A stretch of DNA of 64,000 nucleotides from Vigna angularis (GCF_016808095.1 NC_068977.1:22593364-22657363), one strand, 5' to 3'; positions 22,766-34,856 are shown, counted from the first letter of the stretch. Notes: a model not told the origin generated them from the letters alone. Numbers and translations are program-made.

Positions 22766-23195
22766 GGACGCCCATTATAAGGCCGAGCCTTATTTATAAC
22801 GAACGTTCGGTATGAAACCGAACGCCACTTTGAGCGTACGTTCAGTGTAAGACCGAACGTCTTCCAGTACGATCGTCCGGTGTAAGACCGAACGCTATTC
22901 TGGGCGAACGTCTGGTGTAAGACCGAACGCTCCAGTGACTCAGATTAATAAATCTTGAAAATAAACTAAGAGAATTTTTGGAGAAGTAATACGAACGGGA
23001 AAATGCACTATTACATATACATATACAAGTCCAAAAAGAGAGAATTTATCAAACGTACAAGATTCAACAGGACTAAACCGAACGCTCAAACAGTGAGGAC
23101 GTTCGTTCTCAACCACAGAGTGTCAAATGGTGACCCCTGTTCACCTGACTGAGTACCTGTGTTGGACTTTCTGTACATATTGGCTAACTCTCTCG

Positions 23196-23230
23196 GGTAA
23201 TCGTTTACAGGGGTGCTGTAAACGATTACC
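23196..23230. repeat. Perfect 15-bp hairpin
   Basis: GGTAATCGTTTACAG (23196-23210) and CTGTAAACGATTACC (23216-23230) are exact reverse complements with a 5-nt GGGTG loop, inside the solo LTR. The arm word TAATCGTTTA is one base from the TAATCGATTA word clustered elsewhere. Confidence 0.95.
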
Positions 23231-24249
23231 AGACCCTTTTTCTTCACCACTCTCAGTCATATATCATTCTCATTCCATAAAAACGAACGTTCAACATAAA
23301 TCAAACATAACAGCTTCATATAATCAAAATAACAAACGTTCATGCAAATCACCCGAGAAACATCATGCAGTAAAATAACGAACGTTCATACCATCATTTC
23401 ATACATCATGCATTACTTTCATGCAACCAAATAACGAACGTTCACACAGCATACATCAAACCAGTTAAATTAAATAAGCTTCCCTTACCCGGAAATGGAC
23501 GAACGTTCACTGACGCACACACAGACGCTTCTCCACTCAAATTCCACTAACCAGCGCTCGTTAATCCACTGTACGAGCGAACGAACCCCAACACCAAACT
23601 CAGAATCACGCTACTCTAAGAAAAGACGAACGCACAACTCAGAATTGAGTTTGCATGCAAAGAAAACGAACGTTCAGAGAGGAAGAAAAGACTTACGAGA
23701 TTCACTAACCGAACGTTCTCCTCTGGAAGCTCTTATCGCCGAGCGTCCTTCCACGTTGCCGGAATCCAGAATTGGAGGGGATGAAACAGTGTTTTCTTAG
23801 AGAGAGAGAGAATGCAGAGAGCAAGGGAAGAGAAGGAATTCTCAGAAATGAAGCAAAGAGATGCGTGAAGGGAGAAGTGGAGAATAAGTTCAAAATCTCA
23901 GATTTGCTTTCTTCTCCGCCAGCGCACGTCCGCACTCGTCAGCGCACGTCCGCACTCGCCAGCGCACTCCACCACGCCTCTGACAGTCCACGCCAGATGG
24001 TCGACCACTGCACTGTTGCCACGCGTCTTCCACCACCGCGGACGCACGTTCGAATCGGCTGACACACTGTTCTCCACATGCCAGTCAGCTTTCCACCAAC
24101 GTTCATGACTCACCTCCACGTGCGGCACCTGGCGTCCGTTAGTGACTGTCAGGCGCTGCTGTCGTCCATGTGCCCTGCTGGTGTGGCGCGTCCTCCTGCT
24201 GCCACGTGGACTCCACTACGCACGTTATTTTCTGAGGCCTGACAGTTGG

Positions 24250-25420
24250 AAATAAGGAGTTAAGGAGAAAGGTGACAATTAGGCTTACATATAATAATTG
24301 AAGAGATAGACACTCTAAATTTCACAATTGAAAAATTATAGCATTCAAGTACTTGAGTGACTTCCAAGTCAATGTAAGTAGTTATATGGCAGCGTTTATG
24401 ATGGGTAATGACTTTCAAGTCAATGTGTAAATGTAAAAGGTTATATGGCAACGTCCATGACGCGGTACAAAGATTATAGTCTAAGTGGTAGATATAGTTC
24501 TATTGGTACTTTAAATCAAATGAAACTTTTCAAGAAAATATTTCTTTAACAGTTGTCATATGCCACCAAATGGAAATTTAAAATAAATAGTATATATTAA
24601 GGTTCGGGTTTACTTATCTTGGCTAATTTCGTTGTGTATTGATGGGTTAAATTAGTTTTATATCTCTAAAATTGAGTCGTGTTATAATTTGGTGTCTATA
24701 AATTTTGTACGAATATCTAATATTTAATAAATATAAAATTTTTTCTCTACTTTTATTTTTGAATTAACGGTATTATACACAATAATATTACATGTAAGCA
24801 TATTGCAAATATATAATTGGGATGATTATATAACACTATAAAATAGTAATTAATTTTATTGAAAAACATTAGTCATTATATTCATTAAGATAGATACAAT
24901 TTTATAAACTAAAAATTATTTAGTATGTAAATATTTTTTATTAGAAATGAAAAATTATAATAATTTTGTGAATTAGAATATAATTTTTTTAATATTAATT
25001 ATTGAAATTTTAGTTACTTATTATTATTAATTATTAGTAATTCACCCACAAGCAACATGATAGTTTGAAGTGGTGTTTAAAAAACATTGACTTTTTTATT
25101 TTAAAATTGTGTTATCTAAACATGATTTATCTATTTATGTATTTTTTTCAAAAATTTTCTGACACCAATAAATTTGATAAAAAAATTACATCCTTTTTAT
25201 ATATATAAAAAATAAAGCTTTTGCTAAAACTGATCATTCACTCAAAGCTTGTAAAATGCATTTTAAACGGAGAAAAACAAAAAGGGAAAATTGAAGACAC
25301 GAAGTAAACGGTAAGAAAATGAACGTTTGCGTGAGGCATGTGATGTTGAAGTTTCAAGGAGGGTCCACAACACAATTAAAGCCTAACTTTGCGCACATCT
25401 TCTTATGTTGATGATCCCCA
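24250..25420 (+). promoter_or_regulatory. RLP upstream region
   Basis: AT-rich non-coding DNA collinear with 4200-5455. It contains a W-box-like TTGACT at 25087-25092 (a WRKY target by general knowledge; not tested). No ORF of interest. The original promoter-distal part is separated by the solo LTR at 21115-24244. Confidence 0.5.
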
Positions 25421-25428
25421 TATATAGT
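25421..25428 (+). promoter_or_regulatory. RLP TATA box
   Basis: TATATAGT in 'ccccatatatagtg' lies 58 nt before the ATG at 25479, a plausible distance for a short 5' UTR. The paralogue scrap at 14784 has lost exactly this part. Confidence 0.6.
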
Positions 25429-25478
25429 GTTAAACACAATCAATCAAACCACACAGACTTGAGAGTGAGTTAGAAGTA

Positions 25479-28400
25479 ATGGAGTTATGGATGAGATGGT
25501 TCCTTCTCTTTTTACTTTTTCATATTTCATCCTCTCATTCCTTATGCCACTCTGATGACAGCTTTATCTTGCATCTGTTCAATAACTCTTTTACTGTTAC
25601 TAAGCCTGATCTGTATTATGAATGTTATGATCCAAAGACAGCAACATGGAAAAATGAGACAGATTGTTGCTCTTGGGATGGAGTCACTTGCCACCCCATC
25701 TCCGGTCATGTGATTGGCCTCGACCTTGCCTGCAGTGGTTTTCACGGCCAAATCCATCCAAACAATACACTTTTCCTTCTTTCTCATCTCCAATCACTCA
25801 ACCTTGCTTTCAACCATTTCTATCAATCTCATTTTTCAGTTCTCTTTGGTGGCTTTGCAAGCCTCACACACCTCAACTTATCTGGTTCTCACTTCCAAGG
25901 TGAAATTCCTTCCCAAATCTCACATCTTTCCAAATTAGTCTCCCTGGATCTTTCTTTTAACCCTGGTCTGAAGTGGAAAGAAGGTACTTGGAAGAGACTA
26001 CTCCAAAATGCAACAGATATGAGGAAGCTTGTGTTGGATACAATTGACATGTCTTCAATTTCAATCAAGACTCTCAATTTGTCTTCCTCTTTAGTCACTC
26101 TTAGTCTTCGAGACACTCAGCTAAGAGGAAACTTGACCGATGCTATCTTTTGTTTACCAAATCTTCAACACCTGCGTCTTTCAGGTAAGTACTTTCAAGG
26201 CCAGCTTCCAAGAGTTAGTTGTAGCTCTACTCTCTTAATATCTTAGAGCTTTCAAGCTGTCAGTTCCAAGGGTCAATCCCTCCCTCATTCTCTAACCTCT
26301 CACATCTTACTTCCCTAGACCTCTCATATAACTCTCTTGTCGGTTCAATCCCATCCTCGCTCCTAACCCTTTCACGTCTCTCTTTTCTCAATCTCCATTA
26401 CAATAATCTTATTGGCGAAATCCCAAATGTTTTTCCTCATGAAAACAAATTTAAAGAATTGGATTTCAGTGGTAACAATTTAGGAGGTGAGCTGCCATCA
26501 ACATTTTCAAATCTTCAAAATCTCGTTCTCTTAGATCTCTCAGAAAATAAATTCAGTGGTCAGATCCCAGACGTGTTGGGCGGGCTAACCAAATTGAAGG
26601 GTCTCTATCTTCGGGATAACAAATTCGGAGGAAAAATCCCATCTTCATTGTTTGGCTTAACTCAACTTTCTGAACTGGAATGTTCTTGTAATAAATTACA
26701 AGGCCCTTTGCCCAACAATATAACAGGATTTTCAAGCCTAGTTAGCTTATCATTTGATAACAACTTGTTGAATGGGACAATTCCTTCATGGTGTTTATCT
26801 TTGCCATCTTTGAAGTATTTAACTCTATCTAAAAATAAGTTCACAGGGCTTATTAGTTCAAACTTATCATATTCCTTCGAGACTTTAGATTTGTCCTACA
26901 ACAAGCTACAAGGTAATATTCCAGAAACAATTTTCAACCCTCGAAATCTTACTCACTTAGATCTATCATCAAACAACTTCAGTGGATATGTTCACTTTCC
27001 ACTTTTCTCTAAGCTTCACAATTTGGTGGATCTTAACCTTTCCCAGAATGACAAGTTATCCCTAAATTTTGAATCCAATGTCAACTATACTGTTTCCTCC
27101 TTAACTTTTTTGGACTTATCTTCTACGTGTTTAACTGAATTTCCGAACTTAGAAGGAAAAGTACCAATGTTAAAATTTCTCTATCTATCTGATAACAAGA
27201 TTGATGGAAGACTTCCCAATTGGTTACACAAAATTGGCCCATTACATTTACTAGACCTCTCTCATAACCAATTGAAGCAATCATTAGACCAAGTTTCATG
27301 GAACCAACAACTCGAGTATCTTGATTTTAGTTTCAACAAAATCTCTGGTGGCATCTCTTCCTCAATTTGCAATGCAAGTTCAATTTGGTATCTCAATTTG
27401 TCTCACAACAAGTTGACGGGCATCATTCCACAATGCCTTACTAACTCATCATCCCTTCGAGTTTTGGATCTACAACAAAACAAACTTCATGGCACTTTGC
27501 CAAGTAGTTTTTCAAAGAACTGTTGGCTCCAAATTCTGAATCTCAATGACAACGTATTAAAAGGTTCTTTGCCAGAATCTTTATCCAATTGTCGTTTTTT
27601 GGAAGGTCTAAGTCTTGCCAACAATCAATTAGAGGATGCCTTTCCCCACTGGCTTCAAGGTCTGCCAGATTTGAGATTATTGGTTTTGCGAGCCAATAAG
27701 TTGCATGGCACCATTGAAAATTTAAAGACCAAACAAGGATTTGTTAGTTTGGTTATACTTGACATCTCTTCCAACAACTTTAGTGGCCCAATTCCAAAGG
27801 TCTTCATAAGAAAGTTTCAAGCCATGACGAATGTTGTTCAAGATGCCAATGGGCAATACATCGGATTATTTTATCGATATCGAAAAGAAAAAAATGACTA
27901 TTTGACCATAACAACAAAATCCATCGTTTTGACAATGGAGAAAATTCGGAAAGACTTTGTAAGCATTGATTTATCAGAAAATAGATTTGAAGGAGAGATT
28001 CCGAATGTGATTGGAGAACTTCAAGCCCTTAGAGCACTCAACCTTTCTCATAACATACTTAGTGGAACTATTCCCCAATCCCTGGGAAATTTGACAAACT
28101 TAGAATCACTGGATTTGTCCTCAAATATGTTTACTGGTATGATTCCTACAGAACTAACCAATTTGAACTTTCTGGAAGTTCTGAATCTTTCCAATAATCA
28201 TATTGTTGGAGCAATACCTCAAGGAAAACAGTTCAATACATTTTCCAATGATTCCTATATGGGAAACACAGAGTTATGTGGGTTCCCATTGACAAAAGAA
28301 TGCAGCAAGGACCTTGAACAAGATTCTCCACCTGCACTGCCTTTCAAGAGAGAACATGGATATGGATTTGAATGGAAACCAGTGGCACTAGGATATGGAT

Positions 28401-28483
28401 GTGGAATGATATTTGGAATGGGAATTGGATGTTGTGTGTTATTAATAGGAAAGCCTCAATGGATTGTGAGAATAGTTACATGA
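25479..28483 (+). pseudogene. LRR receptor-like protein (RLP, Cf-9/RLP12-like), frameshifted
   Basis: This is a cell-surface receptor without a kinase domain, a family that senses pathogen or peptide ligands at the plasma membrane and signals through partners such as SOBIR1. Seen in order: signal peptide (MELWMRWFLLFLLFHISSS); LRRNT_2 cap with CYDPKTATWKNETDCCSWDGVTC (residues about 49-71); a long series of plant LRRs (LDLSxNxLxGxIP); an island region with LTITTKSIVLTMEK (27900-27945); the last LRRs; QFNTFSNDSYMGNTELCGFPL; an acidic linker; and a Gly-rich TM helix (GYGCGMIFGMGIGCCVLL). The first frame stops at 26246. LRR coding continues without a break in the next frame (ELSSCQFQGSIPPSF..) up to and past 26459, so a single 1-nt loss (or 2-nt gain) at about 26232-26240 breaks it. 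Otherwise it is about 1000 codons, the normal size, without introns. The tail after the TM segment is very short. Confidence 0.9.
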
Positions 28484-28576
28484 CTTCGGAGTGTCTTTTT
28501 TCACATTCAATTCTGCCTTTATGGAAAACAAAAGAATTTAAGGGCAACGACCTTATAATTTTAATCTGAATGGGAG

Positions 28577-28667
28577 ATTTGATTCAAAATTTAGTTGTAA
28601 TATGAATATGTTGTATGTAAACTGAATACATATTTGATTCAAAGTTTAGTTGTAATATGAGTGTGTT
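28577..28667. repeat. 36-bp direct repeat in RLP 3' flank
   Basis: ATTTGATTCAAAATTTAGTT and its continuation (28577-28612) recur with three changes at 28632-28667, a 55-bp period. It lies 94 bp after the RLP stop codon, probably in the 3' UTR. Confidence 0.8.
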
Positions 28668-28919
28668 ACATCTAATAATTTTTTGGTAGAAGAGTGTGAT
28701 GCATTTCATTTCTCTTGAGCTAGCAAATTCATTTTATTTGGCTTATATTGTTATATTGGTTATATATTAATAGTTGTTGTACTCATAAAAATAATTATAT
28801 TAACTCACAAATAGTAAAACTGTGGCTTTGTTTTTTAAAAAATATCTGTTCATTGCCGGAATTTCATTTTCGTTAAATGTATTTAGAACTCTCAATTTTT
28901 TTTACACATTATTCAATGA
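28668..28919. other. AT-rich 3' flank of RLP
   Basis: No feature recognised. Confidence 0.4.
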
Positions 28920-29215
28920 CGGTGGTTGATTATCAAATACATTGATGAAGATAACGTCAGACAAAGATTTGTCACAGAAAACTTTTATTGTTGGGAGATG
29001 ATTAAATATAAAGACATAAAGTCTCAAATCAACGAGTTTCACAATATACTTAAAGATATCAAAGCAAAAAACATACTTTTACCCGATGAATTTGTTCCAT
29101 TACTTCTAATTCAGAAATTGTCACCTTCATAAAATAACTACAAACAATAACTGAAACACAAACACAAAGAGATGTCAATTCCAGAGCTCATTACACAGAC
29201 ATAATTATTAAACCT
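28920..29215 (+). pseudogene. Orphan copia Gag (UBN2) fragment
   Basis: A 68-codon frame (28926-29132) reads DEDNVRQRFVTENFYCWEM..KSQINEFHNILKDIKAKNILLPDEF..LLIQKLSPS. This resembles the middle of a copia UBN2 Gag domain, and after the stop the likeness continues (NNYKQ, LKHKHKEMSIPEL) to about 29215. No LTR, knuckle or pol is attached. It may be a truncated copia copy or an LTR-less gag scrap. Confidence 0.6.
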
Positions 29216-30960
29216 TATAAGTTCTAATATATGTGAATTTTTATTTCAATCCTCAACTCCTAAGAAGTTCTTATATATCAAACCTAATGGATGGATGAGA
29301 AAAGTTTCTGAAATCACGAAATATAAAAAAATAAAATAATAAACCAAAAGATGCAAACAGGAATCCATAAGTTACACAAGCCTTCTTTCCTTGCCATCTC
29401 TTTTAACTATTGCTGTGTTGGGTGAACAGTCTAGCGTGAGTCTGTTGTGCATCATTCCTATTGACAATCTGTTTTGAATACCATACACTTGCATCTGATT
29501 GTTAAGTGTGAAAGGGCCTCAGTTGGATTTTATAATACTAATAATCTAGTAATACTTTTATCTTGTATTAGAGCAACAAATTACATTTTAGAAACCGCAC
29601 ATGAGAAGCCATAATATTTACATCTCATAGCTACATGAGGGAAGATGTTGAAGAAGCATGCAATTTTGTCCAATAAATTCCTAAGCAGCATATATGAAGC
29701 CATTAACAAGTACTACTAATCTCAAAACAGTAAATGAATTCAAATCAACAAAGATAAAAAAACGGGTTAGTTTAGTTAAAACAACTAATAGAAACAACAA
29801 CTAATAATCTCAAAAAAGCAAATACTATTTCGATATGTAGGGTCGAGAACTATACCTTCACACGTTAAATCTCTTCACTTAGTTCTGTTTATGTCTTCTC
29901 CTTCAATATTTTGTCGGTGTTTTTCTGACACAGTCCAACTCTAAGCGGGTAAGTACCTGCTAAAGGCACTATGACGCTTAAGTTAGTTTTTAGTTATAGT
30001 CGGTTATCACTAGACCTATCAATTGAACCACACACCCATGGACTGATGCTAACCTCATTTAAAATTAGGCCCCTTACTTTTGGCCCATTTCATAGGGATT
30101 TTTTCTGAAGCCCCAGCCCATAAACCCAACAGTGAGTGGGTTGGGGTTGGGTTAGGGTCCACGAGGCCAAGGGGCTCACCTCCTCCATCATTTTCTAGGG
30201 CATTAACAACTCAAGAATTTATTCGCTATTCACAGCTATTACGGACTCCCTTCCGTTCTTCAACGTTCGTGTTCTTCATTTGTAACAAGTTGGTCCTTTC
30301 CTACCATCTTTGTTTAATTTTTGCTTGTGCATTGACCCTTATATTGTTTTCCTCTGAAATTTTATATACCACTTCCTGATTTTGTACATTTGTGCAAATT
30401 TTTAGACATGATTTTGTATATAGAACCTGTAGAACTGCTCTGTCTATGCTAGTTGACGGGTAGAGTGGAAAACAACACCAATTCACAATTATTTCTCATG
30501 CTCCCCTTCCAATAATAACTTCCCCGACACTTGAATCACACTACTGACCATGGAAACTTTACTCTCCCATCAAGGTGAGATGGTCAATCATATTCAACAA
30601 GGCTTAATGTTACAAAAGTAAAGGTAAGTTTCTTTAAATGCTTAACAGTTTGCACAAGGGTTCTAATATTTGAAAATACAACTGGCTATTTTGGGTATAT
30701 GATGCAAAGAGGGAAAGAAAGATGGTCTTGTTTCAATGTAAGCATGCAAATGAATAACAACTAGCAATGAAACTCAAGCAAAGTTAATTGTAAACCAAAA
30801 GTGGTAGCACTCATAGATAAAAACTCTGAGGTACAAATCTCACCCAGTTAAGTTCTTTAGTTTCCTAATAAGGTTGTCATACATCATGCCACAACCATTA
30901 ACCATAGTAAAAACAATTACAACATTCTCGATATACCCACATGAGAACAACCACAAGCAT
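29216..30960. other. Spacer without recognised genes
   Basis: AT-rich. Around 29930-29990 the text 'acacagtccaactctaagcgggtaagtacctg' and at 30060-30200 the GC-richer 'aggccccttacttttggccc' look like repeat-derived sequence, but I cannot name the family. The 99-codon frame at 30080-30379 has no recognisable domain and I do not call it a gene. Confidence 0.35.
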
Positions 30961-31575
30961 AAGTTTTCACTAAATCACTACACATTCTCAATGTATTCCA
31001 AAACTAATTTATGAGCAAACACAAATGGTTCTCCTCAAAGTCATGCAAAACTCACTCAAAGTCACACAACCAATGCATCATATTTGTCAGACCAGCAAAG
31101 TCACACTTATTACAACAAGCATGGAAAGAAAATAGAAAGAAAGAAAAAAACCGAACTCTTTTGGGCGGACCAACTTGCTTCTCAAATTCCGCAACTCCTT
31201 GTGTATTCTTCTTCATCATCACTCATACCTATCACTTACAAGAACACCAAGAAACTCGAACAAAATCATTAGTCCAATTTTTATGAAAACTAATATTTGA
31301 GAATTGAACAAGAAAGAAACTCAGACACACAACAAACTTCATCAATCAAGATTCAAAACACACCAAGATATACTAAATCGCATAAAAAAAAACTAAGACA
31401 ATGAAAGACACATGAAAATACACCAATCATTCTAACCAGAAACAAAAACAACTAAACACAAAATGACACATAGTAAAGGGTTAAAAAGCTGGGTTGCTTC
31501 CTAGTAAGCGCTTGTTTAATGTCTTCAGTCGATACTTGTTAAGCTCATGGTTGATTTTTGATTTTGGTGAGCTTC
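30961..31575 (-). mobile_element. Athila-like non-coding remnant (target of the chromovirus)
   Basis: It ends with 'gctgggttgcttcctagtaagcgcttgtttaatgtc' (31488-31522), matching 587-616 beside the Athila integrase tail, so it is the same kind of post-pol region on the minus strand. It continues at 40055-40302 on the other side of the inserted chromovirus. Confidence 0.5.
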
Positions 31576-31580
31576 TTCCC

Positions 31581-32319
31581 TGATGGAAGACCATCTAAGA
31601 CACACATTGGACCTCTTACTAGAGCCATGGCAAAGAGGATTCAAGAGGAAGAAGGATCACCTACCATTTTTCTTCTATGGAAGGTAATTTACATTAATCC
31701 TTCTTCCCATAATTAAAAGCAAATTTTTCTTTTCTTTGTAGGATTAATAAAATTGGAGGGAGCAGCTGCCAGCATAGCATTTGAGCATGTGAAAAGAGAG
31801 ACTTGGAGGAAGAAGCTTGCTGCCAAAGCTATCAAAAAGCTCAGCCAATAACCTAGCTAGCCTAGCGTTTCAGAATTGGTGTTGTTTCACGTGTGCTGCT
31901 GAGTTGGAATGAGGCATGTTTGAAGCTGAAGCAAATTGACGCCTTTTTCTTTAATTTCATTTGCTTTTGGATTGAATTTCATTTCAGATTTGAGGCTCTT
32001 ATCTTCCTATAAATAGGAGACCTCTTCCCCCTTTTGTAGACACTTTTGAGCTTAGTTTAATTGCTGCAGAAATGAAATTCCAACTTATCTTTGCTCTTGA
32101 GTCAACCCAATTCTTCACTTTCTTTCTCCTTACCTCTAGCTTCCTTCCAAAGTAGGAAGGCCGTCTGAGCTGAGAGGTTCTAACCCACTCCATTCTTCAC
32201 TGAAACCATACCATTCTCTGCATCTATTTCAGAATTCCGCTGCCTTCATTCTGCTCACTGGAACGTTTGTTGTTTGGCTTCCTAGTTCAATGAGTCTCAC
32301 CCATAGCAAGTTTCCATCA
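31581..32319 (+). mobile_element. 5' LTR of the chromovirus
   Basis: 739 bp. A TATA box TATAAATA is at 32008-32015. The beginning (31581-31700) repeats the last codons of pol (GPLTRAMAKRIQEEE..), because that coding segment lies in the 3' LTR copy. Confidence 0.95.
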
Positions 32320-32321
32320 AG

Positions 32322-32336
32322 TGGTATATAGAGCTC
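32322..32336 (+). promoter_or_regulatory. PBS, initiator tRNA-Met type
   Basis: TGGTATATAGAGCTC begins 2 nt after the 5' LTR and resembles the complement of the initiator-Met tRNA 3' end with a short mismatch in the middle. Confidence 0.75.
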
Positions 32337-34856
32337 TGGTTGTGCACGCAAACCATAGCTAAGTGCCTTTCCATTTTGTTGTTTAATTCCAGTCCACTTT
32401 GTGCTATTTCTGTTTCTATTTTCAGTCCAGTTTGTGCTGTTTCTGTTTCTATTTTGCTGCTGTTTTCAATTCTGTATTGCTTTTTCAGTCATTCAATTTT
32501 AGTTTCCTTTGTGTGCTTATACTGTCCTTTCATTTTAATCGGTGAAACCTTCTTGTTTGGGTCATTTCCAGCTTTAAATTTCAATTCTGTATTGTTTTAA
32601 GTCTTGTGCAATTAACTGTTGCAGTATTATTTCTGTCTCTGTTCAATTTTCTTTTCTGTTGGATTATTTCGTTTTAATTGATTTGCAAGTGCTAAACAAG
32701 CTGTATATATATACCAAATAAGACAATGAGGACTTGATCTAGCCTGGGTTATACAAGCTGAAGCATCAAAATGCAAATTTGATTTGTTTTCCATTGTGAA
32801 TTCTGATACATAATTTAAATCCGGTGCTAAATTTCTAAAACTGTTTCAGTGGTTTTCTTTTGATTCTGGAGCTTTGTACAACATTGTGTGATGTTGTTGA
32901 ATGTGTCTTAAGGTATAGCAAACCAAAACAAGCAATAAAATGCAATATGCATAGTGTGGGTGCTCAAAATCCTTAACCATTCACCATTTCAGCTTGAACT
33001 TCTAGCTTTTCACCATGCTAATATACTTGATTTGGTCTAATCTGAGTTTGGTCATGCTAAGCATATTAAATCTAGCTTAGATCTGTGTTTTTACACTTCT
33101 TAGAGTCATTTCCTTTGCTATCCAGTTTTTGAATCCATGAAAAACTAAAATTGGTTGGTTAATTGATGGTTTTTGCTGCATAATTTGGCCATAACAAGGG
33201 TGATTTTCGAATCCTACTGTTTCTGTGCTTTTGGAAAGCTTGAGCAAGTCTAAATGGATGTTTGAAAGTTGTTAATACTGCTCATTTGGTCAAAAATGAA
33301 TTTATATGCAGATTGGATATTTAAACCATAATTTTTGAGTTAAAAAAGGAAGTGGATCAGTGATTCTGAATATTAATCATTGTTTCAGCTGTTTAAGAGT
33401 TTAAACATGTTTAATATCACCAAGAAAAGTTGTTTGAACATTCATCAAAGTTGCTGAATCACTGCCACTCATTTTGGGTTCCAAAACCACCATTTTAGTT
33501 CATTTTTCTAGTGCAGTTTCTATTTTTTCCAGCCACTGTTTTGGTAATTTTAGTGTATAAATCATTGCTGGATTGTAAAAAAAGCTGGTTCAATGTTTAA
33601 AAATGAAAATACATGATCAAAAGAAGAAGTATCAAGTGTTAAAAAGCTGTTAGAACCAACCAATCCAGATTACAGGCCCTGAAAAATCAAAAACATAAAA
33701 TCTGAAATTCATTGGGGCATTTTATCAAACACTTTTGAAAATTATCAAACAGTTTGCATTTGGAATAATTTCTGAACTGTGCTTGTGTTTTTCTTGCTTT
33801 CTTCATCCCTTCTAGTGCCTTTGATAAGTTCCTCTTGTGTACCTACTTTCATTTGTGTGCTGTTCCAATTGTTTGTGTCTATTTTTGGCATCTAAAGTGT
33901 TCAATACAGCAGCCTATACTGGTGCAGTATGCAGAAATTTGGTGCAGATTTTTTAATCTGTTTGGTGTGATTTCTAATGAGTTTTGGAGTGTGTGTGCAA
34001 GTTGTTTGGGGCATCCAGCGCCAGAGACCTACTCCTACTTTGGTAGCCTTCTAGGAAGTGGTTTGAGAATTGAAAGTGGAGCAAGAAGGAAGACTCAACA
34101 GCAACCCAAACACCATTGTCCAACAGCTGGAAAACTCTGTTACAGCAGCATTTCAAACCTGGAAAAAGAGCAACTCACACCTTCATTTTGAGTAGCTTTC
34201 TGCAGTAGCAAGAAGACAAAGCTCACATTACTTCTAGGCCTCATTTCAAGTTTATTTACACCAAATATCACGGAATTTGCTGTTTGAAATTGTATTTTAT
34301 TTTTTTTTCTTTGCTGTTTTTGAGCCAAGTGACTTGGAAAAATGCTCTTGAAGCAATTCCAAGTTCACAATTGAACATTGTAATAGTCCAATTTCGTTTT
34401 CTTAGTGTGGAAGTGTGTCAAGGGGCTCCAAGTGTCACTTGCACTTTCACTTAGGGCCGTCTAGCATTTACATTCTTGCATCTTTATTGCTTTCTTTAAT
34501 TTCTTGCTTAATCTTTTTGTTTTTTTTAAGTCTCCGTGGTATATAGGATTGAATAACACTTAGTCAACCTTTCTTTGGTTTTAGGTTCATTTCATAACAT
34601 TTGAAAAGAATTTGAAGAATTTCTAGTTAGAAACTAAGGTAAAATATAACTCTAAGGAAACTCTGGCTAAGGAAGAACTTGGTTTCTAAGCTTGTCCATT
34701 TGTGACTCACCTCTTCTTCCTGGGAGCTACTTAGAAACATCTTTTGCCTCTAGATATCTCTTTAGAAAATTTTCACCAAAAACAAAGAAAGCTTGTGAAA
34801 ATCTTTTCACTCATTACTTGTCAAATATTTTGAAAACCTTGTGAAAACCTTTTCCT
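32337..34856 (+). other. Long untranslated leader of the chromovirus
   Basis: 2.5 kb of T-rich sequence between PBS and gag, without a plausible protein; the 118-codon frame at 33835-34191 has no domain. It is long for a chromovirus and could contain an older insertion, an intron-like leader or captured sequence. No border could be drawn. Confidence 0.6.

Larger units (their letters stand above)
21110..24249 (+). mobile_element. 3.13-kb solo LTR (21115-24244) with GTTGG TSD
   Basis: It starts TGTGACATCCC at 21115 and ends GAGGCCTGACA at 24244, with GTTGG at 21110-21114 and 24245-24249. The paralogous segment near 4197-4201 shows the empty site ('gaagtgttgggga'), which confirms the insertion. 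There is no internal domain. The family matches 1896-3777. The sequence is unusually rich in GAACG/CGTTC words, so it is CpG-rich, with a minisatellite at 22331-22765 and a perfect hairpin at 23196-23230. Orientation + is inferred from the TGT..CCC start. It ends about 1.23 kb before the RLP start codon. Confidence 0.93.

Noticed and set aside
22282..22815. 177-codon and 98-codon repetitive proteins
   Set aside because: The array has mostly 33-bp units, a multiple of three, so several frames stay open. Not evidence of coding.
26247..26458. Intron between the two RLP open frames
   Set aside because: The interval translates as perfect LRR sequence in another frame and RLP genes of this type normally lack introns; a frameshift is simpler.
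30080..30379. 99-codon frame as a host gene
   Set aside because: No recognisable domain or homologue, no promoter or neighbours to support it; left as unassigned spacer.
33835..34191. 118-codon frame in the chromovirus leader
   Set aside because: No domain, Cys/Tyr/Phe-rich composition of a T-rich leader, upstream of a clear gag.
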